33,420 bases of DNA from assembly GCF_042408365.1 (NCBI RefSeq), contig NZ_JBHOQJ010000062.1, forward strand, positions 1 through 33,420, given 5' to 3'. This document shows positions 15,710 to 24,444 of this stretch, piece after piece (positions within the stretch are counted from its first letter, which is position 1; the number at the start of each line of letters is the position of its first letter). The notes under the pieces are model-generated. The model ran no database searches. It was not told the DNA's origin and saw only the letters and a list, made by a program, of their open reading frames with translations. Source of the DNA: Thermoflexus sp042408365 (GTDB lineage: Bacteria; Chloroflexota; Anaerolineae; Thermoflexales; Thermoflexaceae). A program made the position numbers and the translations under genes.

Positions 15710-17013
15710 TGAGCCATCGCGCACGACATCCCTTCCGAGCGCTCCGACACTGGAATTACCGGCTGTATTTCATCGGCCAGCTGATCTCCCTCAGCGGGAC
15801 GTGGATGCAGACCATCGCCCAGAACTGGCTGGTCTACCGGCTCACCGGATCGCCGGTGGGCCTGGGCGTGATGAACGGCCTCTCGGTCCTGCCTCTCCTT
15901 CCCATGGCCCTGTTCGGGGGGAGCCTGGCGGATCGGTTCCCGCGGCGCTGGCTGATCGTCCTCACCCAATCGCTCATGATGGGCCAGGCCTTTCTCCTGG
16001 CCTGGCTGACCTGGAGCGGCCACATCCAGGTCTGGCATGTCTGGGTGATGGCGGTGCTGCTCGCCGCTTTCCAGATGCTGGATGTCCCCGCCCGCCAGGC
16101 TTTCGTCGTCGAGATGGTGGGGGAGGAGGACCTGGGGAACGCGATCGCCTTGAACTCCTCGCTCTTCAACTTCGCCCGGATCATCGGCCCCTCCTTGGCG
16201 GGCCTGGTGGTCGCCACGCTGGGGGAGGCGATGGCCTTCTTTCTAAACGGCCTCTCGTTCCTCGCGGTGATCGGGGGCCTAGCGGCGATGCGATTGCCAT
16301 CTTCATCCCCCCGCCAACGGCGATCGGGGGCCTCGGTGGATCCGTGGGCCGGGCTGGCCCGCATCCGGTCGGATGCGATCCTGCAGGGCCTGGTGAGCAT
16401 GGTCGCGGTTTCCGCCTTCCTGTCCATGCCGTACACCACGCTCCTTCCGGTTTTCGCCCGAACCTCGCTCCGGGATAGCGCGGCGCCGGTGGTGGAGACC
16501 CTTTGTCGGATGACGGCCGAGGGCCATCTGGGAGGGGTGCTCCTCTCGTGTCAGCAGCCGGAGGCGGTGGCTTACGGCTTGATGATGGGGGCGGTGGGGG
16601 TTGGGGCGGTGGCCGGGGCCTTGCTGGCCGCCGCCTACGGGGATGCGGGTCGGCGGGGGCGGATGTTGACGTGGGGGAACCTGGGGTTCCCCATCGCGTT
16701 GCTCGGTTTTTCCCTGTCCCGATCGTTTTTCCTCGCGTTGGTCTTCCTGATCCTCACAGGGATCGCCTTCGTGTGGCAGAACGCCTTGGCCAACACCCTG
16801 ATCCAGGTGCACGTGGAGGATTCCGTGCGGGGACGGGTGATGGGGGTGTACACCCTCTCCTTTCAGGCGATGATGCGCCTGGGCGGGCTTCAGGCCGGCA
16901 TGATGGCCGGGGCGTTGGGGGCGCCGGCGACCGTGGCCCTGGGGGCCTTGGTCAGCTTGGGCTATATGCTCTGGGCCCACCGGCGCTACCCCGAAATCCG
17001 CCAGCTCGCGTGA
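15706..17013 (+). CDS. MFS exporter (EntS/MFS_3-like)
   Basis: 435 residues with about 12 transmembrane segments. The N-terminal half (RHWNYRLYFIGQLISLSGTWMQ..., LADRFPRRW between segments 2 and 3) is typical of the MFS_3/enterobactin-exporter-like group. An atypical polar loop of roughly 35-40 residues (about 258-297, containing ETLC and LLSC) lies between segments 7 and 8, longer than is usual for the family. The ATG at 15706 overlaps the galK TGA as ATGA; an ATG at 15709 is an alternative. Substrate is unknown; coupling to galK may just be coexpression. Confidence 0.85.
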   Translation: MMSHRARHPFRALRHWNYRLYFIGQLISLSGTWMQTIAQNWLVYRLTGSPVGLGVMNGLSVLPLLPMALFGGSLADRFPRRWLIVLTQSLMMGQAFLLAWLTWSGHIQVWHVWVMAVLLAAFQMLDVPARQAFVVEMVGEEDLGNAIALNSSLFNFARIIGPSLAGLVVATLGEAMAFFLNGLSFLAVIGGLAAMRLPSSSPRQRRSGASVDPWAGLARIRSDAILQGLVSMVAVSAFLSMPYTTLLPVFARTSLRDSAAPVVETLCRMTAEGHLGGVLLSCQQPEAVAYGLMMGAVGVGAVAGALLAAAYGDAGRRGRMLTWGNLGFPIALLGFSLSRSFFLALVFLILTGIAFVWQNALANTLIQVHVEDSVRGRVMGVYTLSFQAMMRLGGLQAGMMAGALGAPATVALGALVSLGYMLWAHRRYPEIRQLA

Positions 17014-17043
17014 ACGGCGGAGCAGCCAACGACAGGCTGTCCC

Positions 17044-17376
17044 TCACAGGCGCGCCCACACCCCATTAAGGAGATGGGACGATCCTTGCTGGAGCAAGGC
17101 GCAAATCCCCAAGCTGATCGTGCCGCCGAAGATCAGCAGGCCGCAAATGATCCCGAGCGCGGTGAGGGCTAACCCCACCCAGCCCAGGATGATCCCTGCT
17201 CGAGCCAGCCCTTCCCCCGTGAGGGCCTCCGGGCGATTCGCGATCTCGCTTCTGGCTTGGTGGCCCAAGATGATCCCGAGGATGGGTCCGATGATGGGGA
17301 GAACACCAACCAAGCCCAAGATGCTCAGCACCAGGCTGGCGATCGCCTTACCACTCGTGGTCTTCTCGGCTTGCAT
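17044..17376 (-). CDS. DUF4190 small membrane protein
   Basis: 110 residues. A short polar N-terminus (MQAEKTTSGKAIAS) precedes two hydrophobic segments (about 13-37 and 62-90) around the loop GHQARSEI, the DUF4190 pattern. Function is unknown. The start at 17376 follows GGAGAGG; the open frame upstream to 17454 lacks similarity. It ends 30 bases from the convergent MFS gene. Confidence 0.75.
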   Translation of the reverse strand: MQAEKTTSGKAIASLVLSILGLVGVLPIIGPILGIILGHQARSEIANRPEALTGEGLARAGIILGWVGLALTALGIICGLLIFGGTISLGICALLQQGSSHLLNGVWARL

Positions 17377-17481
17377 AGCGCCTCTCCTTCGGTTTTTAGG
17401 AGTTACGCCGTTCGGAGCCCGCGAGAGGAAGGGGAAGCCCCCAAAAGCCCTCATGGGAAACGAACGGCATAACTTCTGGGG

Positions 17482-18231
17482 TTATCCCTTGCGGGCGAGG
17501 AAGAAGGTCCGACCGACATTCCCCCTCATACCCAGATCCTTTTCGGCGTCGTAGGTTACGATCTCTTGAAAACCGGCCTCACTCAACGCCGCGCGGATCT
17601 CGTTCTCCGAATAACATCGCTGGGAGAGGGTGAGGTCCGAACGCTGCCAGACGCCGCCCTCCAGCCGAAACATAGTGATCTCGTTTTGGCCAACCTTCTG
17701 CTCCGGATCGTAGCGCGCCCGCACGATGCAGACGTGCTCTTCCTCTACGATGGCGAAGGATCCTCGCCAGCGGGTTTGGTATCCTTCCTCCATGTTCAAG
17801 TCGAATAGAAAGAGCCCGTTCCTTTCCAGCACGGCGTGAACGTTGCGAAACACCTGCGTCAACTCTTCTAAGCTCATGATGTGGTTCAGGCTGTCGAAGG
17901 TGGAGACGACCGCGTCATAGGAAGCGGGCAGGGTGAGCCAGCGGGCGTCGGCGAGGATGAATTGGACTCCCGGCGCGTTTTCACGAGCGTAGCGCAGCAT
18001 TTCCTCGGATCCGTCGATCCCCGTCACCTGGTATCCGCGTTCGGCCAGGGCCCGCGCCAATTGCCCAGTCCCGCAGCAGAGATCGAGGATCCTCCCCTGG
18101 GCGGGCAGATGGGGCAATAACACTCTTTCCAGGACCGGAAGCACCTGGTTGCTGAATAGATCGCCCCAGTACCGATTGTAGCACCATGCGAAGCGATCAT
18201 ACGCCGTGTAGCGTGGCTCCTCGTACGCCAT
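17482..18231 (-). CDS. Class I SAM-dependent methyltransferase
   Basis: 249 residues. Motif I ILDLCCGTGQLARAL is at about 48-62, followed by VTGIDGSEEML (motif II acidic residue) and FDSLNHI around motif IV. The N-terminal YDRFAWCYNRYWGD and C-terminal CYSENEIRAALSEAGF fit the Methyltransf_25/11-type small-molecule methyltransferases. The substrate is not predictable. Start at 18231 is chosen because the family-like sequence begins there; the frame remains open to 18420. Confidence 0.85.
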   Translation of the reverse strand: MAYEEPRYTAYDRFAWCYNRYWGDLFSNQVLPVLERVLLPHLPAQGRILDLCCGTGQLARALAERGYQVTGIDGSEEMLRYARENAPGVQFILADARWLTLPASYDAVVSTFDSLNHIMSLEELTQVFRNVHAVLERNGLFLFDLNMEEGYQTRWRGSFAIVEEEHVCIVRARYDPEQKVGQNEITMFRLEGGVWQRSDLTLSQRCYSENEIRAALSEAGFQEIVTYDAEKDLGMRGNVGRTFFLARKG

Positions 18232-18270
18232 CAAAGACCCCCTAGGTGAATTCGGACTCCTGTTTCTTCC

Positions 18271-18316
18271 AGATTTGACTTCCGGTTTTAGTCCCCTAGG
18301 GGTTTGGAGGTGAGCC
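18271..18316 (+). repeat. Dispersed repeat B, copy 1
   Basis: Contains ATTTGA, then GTTTTAG, then CCCCTAGGGGTTTGG, in the same order and nearly the same spacing as at 29515-29566. Situated in the non-coding leader region between two divergent genes. Short, AT-rich at the left and GC-rich at the right. Confidence 0.45.
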
Positions 18317-18349
18317 GGGCGCTTTTCACCCTGGGCTCGCCCCCAAACC
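18301..18349. repeat. Imperfect inverted repeat joined to repeat B
   Basis: GGTTTGGAGGTGAGCC (18301-18316) pairs with GGCTCGCCCCCAAACC (18334-18349) over 16 positions with one mismatch and one wobble, closing a 17-base loop. The right arm reads, inverted, as the GTTTGGGGGCG string of repeat B copy 2. Confidence 0.45.
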
Positions 18350-18777
18350 TCACTGAGAAAACAAACGGGACGTTCAGACTCAATGTTCCGCAGGCTGTCA
18401 GGTGCGATGATCGAAGACAAAACAAGATCGGAACGAGTGAGGAATCCGCTCGGCCTCTAATTGTGGCGCCACGCTCCTCACCGGATCGACCTTCTTCCCT
18501 CTGTTCGCAAGTCTTGCCGCAAGCATTTTACCTCATCCGTCACCCTATCTGCCTTAAGAGGACTACCTGAAGGTGGTAACCGGGTTCCGGCATCTGATCT
18601 CCGATTCGTCACCGGGTTGGTTGCGGTGGTTTGTGCTCCTTCCTTAACCTGTCCGAGATCCTTTTTCATACATGGAATTAAAATAATCGACAAGGGCCAA
18701 CTGCCCGCTGAAGGCCTGGGAAGGCCGGTGCATCGTTTCTGCGTGGATCCTTCGTAAGACTACGACAGGAGAGAGCC

Positions 18778-20145
18778 ATGAGAGATATCCGGCGCACGGT
18801 CTTCTATGTCCGTTATTCCATGGGCAACTTCGCCAACACCATCGCCTACCAGGTCTTTGGCAACCGCATCCAGTTCTACTATGTGGACATCCTGGGTTTG
18901 AACGCAGCGCTTGCCGGCCTCATCTGGACCATCTATGGGATCTGGAATGCGATCAACGATCCGTTGATGGGCCAGATCTCCGACCGGACCCGCACCCGGA
19001 TGGGGCGGCGGGTTCCCTACGTCCTCTTTGGGGCGATCCCTTTGGGCCTCTCCTTCTTCCTCCTCTGGACTCCCCCTGGATACCACCCAGTGACGCTGGC
19101 CGTGTATTTCTTCACCATGCTTTTCATCTTCGACACCCTTTACAGCCTCACCTGGGTCGCTTACACGGCCCTTTTCCCAGAGATCGCGATGACCGTGAGG
19201 GACCGGGTCAATCTTTCCGCGGCGCGGGAGGTCCTGGCGGTCATCGCCCTGCTGCTATCGTACATTCTGGCTCCCATCCTGGCCGACGCGGTCGGGTATG
19301 TATGGATGGGCGCCATCATGGGAAGCCTCGTCGCCAGCGGTTACCTAGTTGCGGCGGTTGGGATTCGAGAACGTCCTATCGCCGCTGAAGAGAACGTCGC
19401 GGGTCTGCTTCAATCCTTGAAAATCGTCCTTTCCAGTGTGCCCTTCCGTTGGTTTCTGGGAGCGAACATCGCGAAAGAATACATCTGGCTGACCCTGGGC
19501 GCAACCCTCCCTTTCTGGCGCAAGTACGCCCTGGGCATCACCGGGAGGACCGAGGTTTTTGGGATCCCGATGTCGCCGGGAGATACCGAGGCCGTTCTAC
19601 TGGGGATACCGATTCTGCTGACCGCCCCCTCGATCCTACTCTGGCGACCCATTGTCCCCCGCCTGGGATATCGCAGAGCCTGGATCCTGGCCAGTTTCGT
19701 TTTCATCCCCGGGCTTCTCATCATAAGCTTCGCTGACAACTTTTACTTAGGACTTGTGGGGACCCTTCTGGCGGCCCCCGGATTGGCGGGCTCCATGATC
19801 ATGCCCTTCCCGGTGCTCTCGGAGATCGTCGATGAGGACGCCGCCCGACACGGTCACCGTCGGGAGGGGATCTTCTTTGGGATGAACGCCGGGATCATCA
19901 AACTGGCCTTCTCCGCCCAGGGCCTTCTGTTCGCCACTGTGATGTCCGTCGCCGGGTATACCGCCGGGAGCGAAGTTCAACCGGCCAGCGTGACCTGGGG
20001 CGTTCGCTTCCTGATCGGCATCACCACCATCATCGCCTGCCTCGTCGTCGCCTATTGCATGTACAGGTATCCTCTGGGACGGGCCCGCGCGTCCCAGGGG
20101 GTGTGGGTCCGAGGGGCTACTACCTCAGGCAGCCAATGGGAGTGA
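18778..20145 (+). CDS. GPH-type (MFS_2) sodium/cation symporter
   Basis: 455 residues, about 12 transmembrane segments. The N-terminal YSMGNFANTIAYQVF and the loop DPLMGQISDRTRTRMGRRVPY (split over about 62-82) are the hallmark of glycoside-pentoside-hexuronide:cation symporters (MelB-like). Cytoplasmic-membrane uptake of a sugar or another small organic solute is expected. It is followed after 45 bases by a PLP-dependent lyase on the same strand, so the transported compound may be that enzyme's substrate or a relative; this is inference. Confidence 0.85.
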   Translation: MRDIRRTVFYVRYSMGNFANTIAYQVFGNRIQFYYVDILGLNAALAGLIWTIYGIWNAINDPLMGQISDRTRTRMGRRVPYVLFGAIPLGLSFFLLWTPPGYHPVTLAVYFFTMLFIFDTLYSLTWVAYTALFPEIAMTVRDRVNLSAAREVLAVIALLLSYILAPILADAVGYVWMGAIMGSLVASGYLVAAVGIRERPIAAEENVAGLLQSLKIVLSSVPFRWFLGANIAKEYIWLTLGATLPFWRKYALGITGRTEVFGIPMSPGDTEAVLLGIPILLTAPSILLWRPIVPRLGYRRAWILASFVFIPGLLIISFADNFYLGLVGTLLAAPGLAGSMIMPFPVLSEIVDEDAARHGHRREGIFFGMNAGIIKLAFSAQGLLFATVMSVAGYTAGSEVQPASVTWGVRFLIGITTIIACLVVAYCMYRYPLGRARASQGVWVRGATTSGSQWE

Positions 20146-20190
20146 TCCTTTAGCGGTGGAGCGTCGATCACAACTTAATCGGAGGGGCAG

Positions 20191-21621
20191 ATGCGTATTC
20201 CGGAGAAAGGTCGTCCGAAGGAGGAGATCTTCGCCGAGCTGGCAGGCTTCAAGGCTCACGATCTGGACTGGCGATCCGGGCGGGTATGGGCTTATGTCTA
20301 CAATCCGGGCGACGAGATCCGCGAAGCGATCCACCGAGCCTATACGATGTTTCTGGCCGAGAACGCCCTGGACCCCACCGTTTTCCCCAGCTTGCTGCGG
20401 TTGGAGACCGAAGTGGTGCGTATGGTCGCCAGCCTCCTCCATGGCGATGAGAACGTCGTCGGCCACCTGACCACGGGGGGAACGGAGAGCAATATGCTGG
20501 CCGTGAAGACGGCGCGGGATTGGGCACGAGCCCATCGCCCCGAGATCACCCAGCCGGAGATGGTGCTTCCCATCACCGCCCACGCCTCTTTTCATAAGGC
20601 GGCCCATTATCTTTGTGTTAAGCCCGTCGTCGTGGGGATTAACCCCCATACGTTTCAGGTGGAGCCGGAGGCTGTGCGGGCGGCCATCACGCCCAACACC
20701 ATCCTCGTGGTCGCCTCTGCTCCCAACTGGTCCCATGGGGTGATCGACCCCATTTCGGAGATCGCCGAGATCGCCCGGGAGAACGGAGTGCTGTTCCATG
20801 TGGACGCCTGCGTGGGTGGATTGTACCTTCCTTTCCTGCGCCGGATCGGCTACCCAGTCCCCGATTTCGATTTCGCCGTGCCAGGGGTCACCTCCATCTC
20901 CGCCGACTTACACAAATACGGTTATGCGGCCAAAGGCGCTTCCGTTATTCTCTATCGGAGCAAGGAGCTTCGCCGCTACCAGATCTTCGCTTGCGTCGAG
21001 ACGACCGCTTATGCCTTCGTGAACTCAACGATCCTGAGCAGCAGGTCCGGCGGCCCGATCGCCGGGGCCTGGGCGGCGCTGAACTATTTAGGTGAGGAAG
21101 GGTTCCTCCGCATCGTTCAAACGGTCCAGGAGGCGACGGAGCGTCTGATCCACGGCATCGACGCGATCCATGAGCTGCGCGTCCTCGGCAAGCCGGCGAT
21201 GAGCCTCTTCTCCTTCACATCTGATCGTATCAATGTCTTTCAACTGGCGGACGCGATGGCCCATCGGGGATGGTATATTCAGGCGCAGCCCTCCACGCCG
21301 TTCACTCCGCGCAGCCTGCACATTTCGGTGAACTATGGGAACGCCCACCGGGTGGATGCGCTGCTCCGCGATCTCCAGGAGGCCGTGGAGGAGGTGAAGC
21401 GAGAGCCTCCCATCGATACAGAGAACGTCCGCGCGATGGTCGACGGGGCGCTCCGAAGCCCGAATCCCCAGGAGGCATTCCAGCAATTGATGAAAATGGT
21501 GGGCATTGAGGGGAACCAGTTGCCCAGGGAGCTGGCGCTCATTCACGAGATTTTGGATGTTCTGCCGGACCCAGTGGCGGATACTCTATTGATCGATTAC
21601 TTTAATGGTTTGTATGTATAG
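20191..21621 (+). CDS. PLP-dependent lyase/decarboxylase, sphingosine-1-phosphate lyase-like
   Basis: 476 residues, fold type I group II PLP enzyme. Key features: TTGGTESN (about 94-101, phosphate loop), HASFHKA (H132, stacking on PLP), HVDACVGG (D205) and SADLHKYGY (K242, Schiff-base lysine) followed by AAKGASVILYR. The last motif and its surroundings resemble sphingosine-1-phosphate lyase more than glutamate or aromatic decarboxylases. Unlike eukaryotic lyases there is no transmembrane anchor. The likely reaction is retro-aldol cleavage of a phospho-amino-alcohol or decarboxylation of an amino acid; which one cannot be told. GGAGG precedes the ATG; it follows the GPH transporter in a probable two-gene operon. 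Confidence 0.85.
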   Translation: MRIPEKGRPKEEIFAELAGFKAHDLDWRSGRVWAYVYNPGDEIREAIHRAYTMFLAENALDPTVFPSLLRLETEVVRMVASLLHGDENVVGHLTTGGTESNMLAVKTARDWARAHRPEITQPEMVLPITAHASFHKAAHYLCVKPVVVGINPHTFQVEPEAVRAAITPNTILVVASAPNWSHGVIDPISEIAEIARENGVLFHVDACVGGLYLPFLRRIGYPVPDFDFAVPGVTSISADLHKYGYAAKGASVILYRSKELRRYQIFACVETTAYAFVNSTILSSRSGGPIAGAWAALNYLGEEGFLRIVQTVQEATERLIHGIDAIHELRVLGKPAMSLFSFTSDRINVFQLADAMAHRGWYIQAQPSTPFTPRSLHISVNYGNAHRVDALLRDLQEAVEEVKREPPIDTENVRAMVDGALRSPNPQEAFQQLMKMVGIEGNQLPRELALIHEILDVLPDPVADTLLIDYFNGLYV

Positions 21622-21685
21622 CCGGGGGAAATGAGGTGCTCGCTTGCCCGTCCCTCAACCGAAGAGCTTCCTCAGGAGGATTGCC

Positions 21686-22018
21686 ATGAACTGGGGGGAT
21701 TTCCTCACCTTCCGTCGGATGATCACCCCTTATCTCATTCAGGCCTTGTTCTGGATCGGCGTTGCCGCCAGCGTGGCGGCCGGGTGCGCGATCCTGTTCG
21801 GCGGGATCACCGGGGCAGGGATCGCCGGGCGTCGGGATGGGGTCGGGGCCGTTCTGGCCGCCATCTGCCTGAGCCCACTGGTGGTGATCTTGGGGATCCT
21901 CCTTTCGAGAATTTACGCTGAACTGTTGATCGTGACCTTCCGGATCAACGAAACCTTAACCGACATCCGGAACGACATCCGGGGGCTTGCGGAGCGGCAA
22001 CGGCCAGAGGGAGCTTGA
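21686..22018 (+). CDS. DUF4282 small membrane protein
   Basis: 110 residues. MNWGDFLTFRRMITPYLIQ opens the protein as in DUF4282 members, followed by two transmembrane segments (about 14-36 and 52-76) and a polar tail INETLTDIRNDI. Function is unknown. The ATG at 21686 with AGGAGGA at 21674-21680 is preferred over a TTG at 21644. Confidence 0.8.
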   Translation: MNWGDFLTFRRMITPYLIQALFWIGVAASVAAGCAILFGGITGAGIAGRRDGVGAVLAAICLSPLVVILGILLSRIYAELLIVTFRINETLTDIRNDIRGLAERQRPEGA

Positions 22019-22096
22019 TCCCTTCGGGCCATCGGCTCAGGGGCCTCCGATCGGGCTTCCAAAGGGCCCCCGGGAAACTCGCCCTCCCGCTTCGCA

Positions 22097-23275
22097 TCAT
22101 GAGGAGGAGGAAGGCCGAGGAGCCAGGCGCACTCGGACCTCCTGAGGTTTCCCATCCCGGAGGATCGAAAGCGTCACTTCGTCCCCTGGCTTCCGCTCTT
22201 CCTCCAGGTATGTGATGAGATCCTCCATGCTCCGCACCGCGCGGCCATCGATGGCGGTGATAAGGTCGCCGCCCAGGGGGAGGGTCTGCCCTGCATAGGT
22301 GACGGGACGGGCGCCGCCCCGCAGGCCGGCCTGGGCGGCCGGGGAGCCCGGCGCGACCTCGAGGATCAGCGCCCCGTGCTCGGCCGGCAACCCCAGCGCT
22401 TGGGCGGCCAGGGGCGTGACGGAGAAGCCGGAGATGCCCAGCCACGGGTGCTCGTAGCGGCCTCGGGCGATCAGGGCCGGCACCACCCGCTTGACGGTGT
22501 TCACCGGAATCGCAAACCCAACCCCCGAGGAGGTCCCGCTCGAAGAGAAGATCAACGTGTTCACCCCGATCACGCGCCCCTGGCTGTCCAGCAGCGGGCC
22601 GCCGGAGTTCCCTGGGTTGATCGGCGCGTCGGTCTGGATCATGTTGGGGATGCTGAAGGGCTGGGCGCCCGGCCGGATCACCCGCCCCACGGCGCTGACG
22701 ATGCCCAGGGTCATCGTCCCCTCCAGCCCGAAGGGATTACCGATGGCGATGGCCAGCTGCCCCGGCTGCACCGCCCCGGAGTCCCCCAAGACCGCCGGGC
22801 GCAACTGTGCTGTGGGAACGTCCACCCGAAGGACCGCGAGGTCGGTGTCGGGATCGGTTCCCACCACCCGGGCGGGCGCCTCCGTGCCGTCGGAAAAGGT
22901 GACCACGATGGAGGCGGCCCCTTCCACCACGTGGTGGTTGGTGACGATGTGGCCCTCCCGGTCGTACACAAAGCCGGATCCGGTGCTCTCGCGCGAGAGC
23001 ACGCCCTGATCGCTGCGGACGCGGATGTGGACCACGGAAGGATTCACTTGCTGATAGATGGCTTCCAATTGTCTCTCTAGCGCTTCCAGAGGGCTGTTGG
23101 TTTGCAAGGCGGCCAGCAGGGGCGTCCCCCCGGCCATCGCTGGAGCCGGCGAGCGGGTCTCCGGAACCGACGTCGGCGCCCGCGGCGATATGACAGAAGC
23201 CGGAGCGGCCTGACATGCGGTGAGCAAGATCAAGAGCGCTAGGGTGAATCCGCGAATCCAACGTGAAATCCTCAT
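22097..23275 (-). CDS. HtrA/DegP-like serine protease, lipoprotein, one PDZ domain
   Basis: 392 residues. A signal peptide ends in the lipobox LTAC (C21), so it should be lipid-anchored outside the membrane. A low-complexity Pro/Ser/Ala linker (22-60) precedes a trypsin-like domain with the intact triad H115 (TNHHVVEG), D145 (DTDLAVLR) and S224 (GNSGGP). One C-terminal PDZ domain (about 285-385) follows. Expected role is envelope protein quality control. The start at 23275 follows GGAGG; the GTG at 23287 would overlap that site. Confidence 0.92.
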   Translation of the reverse strand: MRISRWIRGFTLALLILLTACQAAPASVISPRAPTSVPETRSPAPAMAGGTPLLAALQTNSPLEALERQLEAIYQQVNPSVVHIRVRSDQGVLSRESTGSGFVYDREGHIVTNHHVVEGAASIVVTFSDGTEAPARVVGTDPDTDLAVLRVDVPTAQLRPAVLGDSGAVQPGQLAIAIGNPFGLEGTMTLGIVSAVGRVIRPGAQPFSIPNMIQTDAPINPGNSGGPLLDSQGRVIGVNTLIFSSSGTSSGVGFAIPVNTVKRVVPALIARGRYEHPWLGISGFSVTPLAAQALGLPAEHGALILEVAPGSPAAQAGLRGGARPVTYAGQTLPLGGDLITAIDGRAVRSMEDLITYLEEERKPGDEVTLSILRDGKPQEVRVRLAPRPSSSS

Positions 23276-23457
23276 CGATGCCTCCACAGATCTGATTACG
23301 CGAAGTCATGCGCGGCAAGGCGGGATCGAAAGGGACCGAGTCGCCTGAACATGGGTTCCAGGGATCATCGGCTCATGGATTCGGAAGGTGGAAGCAACAA
23401 GCCAGCTGGCTTCCACCCTCCGAGGCCTTCTGCACCCTTGTGGGGTCCCCTCGTCAT

Positions 23458-23493
23458 GAGAAGATGGGCAGCGAGATCGCTGCCCATCTTCTC
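23458..23493. terminator. 17-bp perfect hairpin downstream of the exported-protein gene
   Basis: GAGAAGATGGGCAGCGA (23458-23474) and its exact complement (23477-23493) are separated by only two bases. It lies 20 bases beyond the stop of the minus-strand gene ending at 23514 and so could act as its terminator or 3' stabiliser, although no T-run follows on either strand. Confidence 0.5.
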
Positions 23494-23513
23494 GGACCAG
23501 ATGTCGGAAGGGA

Positions 23514-24065
23514 CTATGCGGAGCGGCCGGGCCAAGCGAATCGAGGGCGCGGGAAGCTTGTGCCGCCCGGCGTCGGTGTGGCCGGTGCCTTCGGCGCCCA
23601 CCAGCCGCGGCCCCAGAAGCCCCGGAAGCCCCACCAACCCGCTCCCGGACCCCAGTAGCCGCGATCTAGCCCCTGGAGCAGCCAGTCGGCTTGCTCGCGG
23701 GTCAGCTGGCCGCTCCGAACCGCCTGTTCAATGGCGTCCTTAAGGGCTTGGATGCAGGCCTGGTTCACCGCGTCCCGGACCTTCTGGAGGTCCACGCCGG
23801 CTTTGTCGGCGAGCTCCGCTAGGGTACGGCCGCCCCAGAGCTGGGTGGAAAGCTCCTCAGGGGTCATGTTGAGGGCCTTGGCGGCAGCCTCCAGCCCAGC
23901 TTGGCCGCACAGGCCGCGGCCGAACCCCCATCCCCGATGGCCCAGGAACCCCCTGAGGGGCGCCGCTCCGGTAGCGGCCTGGGCCCGCCCCAGGGTGCCC
24001 AACCCGAAGGCGCCGGTGAGCAAGGTCAGAAGCAGTAGGGGAACCAACCACCATCGCCAGCGCAT
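23514..24065 (-). CDS. Exported Trp/Gly-rich small protein with helical core
   Basis: 183 residues. A signal peptide (about 1-30, MRWRWWLVPLLLLTLL..., cleavage near AQA) is followed by a Gly-rich stretch, a helical core (about 56-135; KALNMTPEEL, TLAELADKAGVD, LTREQADWLLQG) and a Trp/Gly/Pro-rich tail. The core resembles the repeats of small exported proteins with the pattern LNMTPEEL...G(K/R)TLAxLA seen in clostridia and Chloroflexota (DUF2680-like), which have no assigned function. The start at 24065 follows GGAGG by 5 bases. Confidence 0.7.
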   Translation of the reverse strand: MRWRWWLVPLLLLTLLTGAFGLGTLGRAQAATGAAPLRGFLGHRGWGFGRGLCGQAGLEAAAKALNMTPEELSTQLWGGRTLAELADKAGVDLQKVRDAVNQACIQALKDAIEQAVRSGQLTREQADWLLQGLDRGYWGPGAGWWGFRGFWGRGWWAPKAPATPTPGGTSFPRPRFAWPGRSA

Positions 24066-24444
24066 CGCAGCCTCCTTCCTCAAGATTGGGCGAAAGGGAA
24101 ACCGGCAGGATCCCTCGTTCCGCTCCCGCCGATTCCACTTAGGGATCTTAGAGCGGAACGTTTATCCGGCGATTATGTGAAGGTTAAGAATTTGCAATCT
24201 GGTGCTTGATCTTGCTTTGTTGCGAACACCAGAGGAGGTTATCCCAACTCGTAGTGATGAGCTTTCGATTCGTGGAGTTTCTGGGAGGGGCGGGCCGCTT
24301 ACATAGCCCGCCCCTCCCAGAGAAGTGGCTCATCCGGAAGGCGGGCCATCGCCGCCGCCCTTGAGCGGCGATTAGCAGAATGAGGAAAATAGACAACGAG
24401 AGGCGATTGGTCAGCATTCCGATCCTTTTCCAGGAGGTATTGCC
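24066..24444. other. Intergenic region before the aldehyde dehydrogenase
   Basis: 379 bases without a gene. Contains repeat A copy 2 (24281-24320) and an 8-bp stem ATCGCCGC/GCGGCGAT (24348-24355 and 24365-24372) about 70 bases before the ALDH start. AGGAGGT lies just before the ATG. No clear promoter hexamers were picked. Confidence 0.4.
24281..24320. repeat. GC-rich palindromic repeat, family A, copy 2 (complete)
   Basis: A 15-bp perfect inverted repeat: CTGGGAGGGGCGGGC (24281-24295) and GCCCGCCCCTCCCAG (24306-24320), with a 10-base loop CGCTTACATA. It shares CGGGCCGCTTA and GCCCGCCCCT with the window start, and AGGGGYGGGCCG with the element at the window end. It serves as the reference copy. 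Confidence 0.65.

Larger units (their letters stand above)
18232..18777. other. 546-base intergenic region before the GPH transporter
   Basis: No gene recognised. It is less GC-rich than its surroundings near 18640-18700. It holds repeat B copy 1 and an adjoining long imperfect hairpin (18301-18349), and AT-rich stretches around 18660-18690 where a promoter for the transporter could lie. The transporter Shine-Dalgarno AGGAGAG precedes its ATG. Confidence 0.4.

Noticed and set aside
18304..18757. Small plus-strand open frames in the region before the GPH transporter
   Set aside because: No Shine-Dalgarno at a sensible distance, no motifs, and overlap with a repeat and hairpin.
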